From: Chloroflexota bacterium | GTDB lineage: Bacteria > Chloroflexota > Anaerolineae > Aggregatilineales > Phototrophicaceae | Length of the DNA: 64,000 nt | Assembly: GCA_026706395.1 (NCBI GenBank) | Contig: JAPOYU010000168.1 | Span: 1 to 64,000, forward strand | Direction: 5' to 3' | In this document: positions 62,593 through 64,000 of the stretch, one piece after another | Layout: the number at the start of each line of letters is the position of its first letter | Numbering within the stretch: the stretch's first letter is position 1 | Notes under the pieces: model-generated | Databases searched by the model: none | What the model was told of the DNA's origin: nothing | Seen by the model: the letters and a program-made list of their open reading frames with translations, nothing else | Made by a program: the position numbers and the translations under genes

Positions 62593-64000
62593 ACGACGTC
62601 GCTCCGGAACAGAGATATGATCCAATAGACGCTCTGGCGCGCAGCCTTTTCGGCTTCGCACTCGCCGCCTGGCTACCCCTTTGCTTGACATGTCTTCTGC
62701 TCTTGTCGGCGCCCTCATCTCCGCAAGCGTCGTATGCCCATATGCAAAGCACTATAAAGATCGGCTTCGGCGTCGTGACCTTGCTAACGCTGCTGGGGGC
62801 CGTATGGTCTTATCGACTTGACCAGCAAGCCTCATCTCGCATTGCTGCTGGATTGCTCTCGGTTTTTGGTAGCCGCTGGCTGGCGTTGGCGCTGGTCGTT
62901 TTGCTGGCCGAGTTCAACATCCTAGCGCAAGTGCTATTACGCGATATCGCGCCCCCAATCACGGAGCCTCTGCGCTTCCTGCTCTTCTGCTGGTCATTGG
63001 TTTTCGCCGGTTTTCTCGCAACGCTGCATTGGCTGAATATCAGACGCGTGTATCTCAGCCATCGTAACAAGCTGGCAATTGCGGGTCTCGGGACTGCGGT
63101 CTTCTGCATAGGGCTGATGTTGGCGCTTGTGACCAGCCGCCTTGTCATTGCGTCCGGTCTACATGATCGCTTGCGTGGCCGCCTGGATTATCGTCCGCTT
63201 CGATTCATCGACGATGGCGAAGCGCCAACAGCGCAGGAGTTTTGGGAAGCGCAAGGGCAGACTAAGGTGCGCTGGCTTCCTTACAGTTATTGGGTAGTTG
63301 CCCCATTCGAAAGCGAATACATCAACGTAGATGAAGTCGGGCTACGAGATACTATCTCACTTGTCGAAGATGTAGACTCGACCAAAGTCTATTTTTTTGG
63401 CGGATCAACCGCTTGGGGCGAGGGCGCACGCGACGCTTACACGATTCCATCTCAAGTGGCGCGCTTGTTGGCCGAACGAAGTACACCGGCAGCGGTGCTC
63501 AATTACGCGCAGACGGGCTACGTCACTACACAAGATTTAATCCTTTTCCAGCGGCAATTGACTCTGGGGAATCTACCGGATCTGGCTGTGTTCTACCAAG
63601 GTTTCAACGACATATACGCCGCGCATGCGCCTGGCGGAATTGCCGGCATTCCCATGGGCGAAAGTCGGCGCGTTAGCGATGTCGAGGTAGGGCGACTCTT
63701 ACGTCAAGGTCAGCCCATTCTCCGCCCGCTGGATACCAGCAGTGCCGATATGGCCTGGCAGTTGGTGACCTCAGGCGGCAACACGGCACAAGAGATCGTG
63801 GATAACTGGCTTGGCAATCGCCGACTTATCCGCGCTGCGGCGGAAGAATTTGGCGTCAGTGTGCTGTTTATATGGCAGCCGGCGCTATTCACCAAGGCAA
63901 ATCTCACCGATTTCGAAGCACAATCCGCCGCCGAGATAGAACGATCTCTTCCGGGTTTCATGGATTTATACCGGGAAGTGGATATCCTCCTGCGCGAGCA
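62589..64000 (+). CDS. Membrane-anchored SGNH-hydrolase-like protein (cut by window end)
   Basis: At least 470 aa, open to the window edge. Four membrane helices occupy ~20-195, then an extracytoplasmic domain begins. FFGGSTAWGEGARD (~268-281) is SGNH block I with the catalytic Ser after GG, and FYQGFNDIY (~335-343) corresponds to block III with its Asn-Asp. The catalytic His block would be beyond the window. Such proteins act as acyl-hydrolases or O-acetyl transferases on envelope polysaccharides. Starts at GTG 62589, overlapping the methyltransferase stop. Confidence 0.8.
   Translation, partial: MNDVAPEQRYDPIDALARSLFGFALAAWLPLCLTCLLLLSAPSSPQASYAHMQSTIKIGFGVVTLLTLLGAVWSYRLDQQASSRIAAGLLSVFGSRWLALALVVLLAEFNILAQVLLRDIAPPITEPLRFLLFCWSLVFAGFLATLHWLNIRRVYLSHRNKLAIAGLGTAVFCIGLMLALVTSRLVIASGLHDRLRGRLDYRPLRFIDDGEAPTAQEFWEAQGQTKVRWLPYSYWVVAPFESEYINVDEVGLRDTISLVEDVDSTKVYFFGGSTAWGEGARDAYTIPSQVARLLAERSTPAAVLNYAQTGYVTTQDLILFQRQLTLGNLPDLAVFYQGFNDIYAAHAPGGIAGIPMGESRRVSDVEVGRLLRQGQPILRPLDTSSADMAWQLVTSGGNTAQEIVDNWLGNRRLIRAAAEEFGVSVLFIWQPALFTKANLTDFEAQSAAEIERSLPGFMDLYREVDILLRE

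Overview
The window is a chromosomal segment of a bacterium with moderate-to-high GC. The best guess is a Chloroflexota member (Anaerolineae-like). The reasons are two DUF2298 ('YYY') membrane proteins, a Agl23/TIGR03663-type mannosyltransferase-like protein fused to an NHL propeller, a short IF-2, a DUF1385 protein and several very large GT-C glycosyltransferases; this combination is typical of that phylum. The assignment is inference from gene content; no rRNA is present. I see no phage, IS element, integron or CRISPR array.

Layout. 1-787: start of a GAF-PAS sensor protein cut by the window edge, with a ROK-family sugar kinase behind it. 2.0-5.4 kb (+): mutS and a sulfotransferase that abut exactly. 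5.5-8.3 kb (-): DUF1385 membrane protein and recJ. 8.4-11.2 kb (+): fmt, a MATE exporter and a PspC protein. 11.3-13.8 kb (-): malate dehydrogenase, an unknown HTH protein and a histidine phosphatase. 13.9-15.8 kb (+): small membrane protein, unknown protein, era. 15.8-23.4 kb (-): the conserved translation/transcription operon nusA-ylxR-infB-rbfA-nrnA-truB-ribF, without rimP or rpsO at its ends.

23.6-43.6 kb (-) is the most unusual region. It is one 20-kb, same-strand run of eight genes between a predicted promoter (43651-43679) and a strong terminator (23461-23483): a GT4 glycosyltransferase, a 931-aa GT-C-like protein, a 1946-aa GT-C + DUF2298 fusion, a 913-aa DUF2298 protein, a 669-aa GT-C-like protein, an ECF sigma factor, a membrane anti-sigma-like protein with a non-canonical zinc motif, and a 1320-aa GT-C + NHL-propeller fusion. 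I infer an envelope glycosylation or glycan-export system with its own sigma/anti-sigma switch.

44.0-51.5 kb is housekeeping: tRNA-Gly(CCC), rplY (L25), gyrA, a small four-helix membrane protein, an unknown single-span protein, birA and a HIT hydrolase. 51.5-61.2 kb (-) is a second envelope block: a DUF2142-like GT-C protein, a heterodimeric ABC exporter, another GT-C-like protein and a double-HTH regulator. 61.7-64.0 kb (+) has a SAM methyltransferase translationally coupled to a membrane-anchored SGNH hydrolase that runs off the window.

Predicted promoters here are sigma70-like with 17-18 bp spacers and a repeated preference for TAGAAT as the -10. Three genes appear to use non-ATG starts (TTG for the DUF1385 gene and truB, GTG for the SGNH gene and one small membrane protein).
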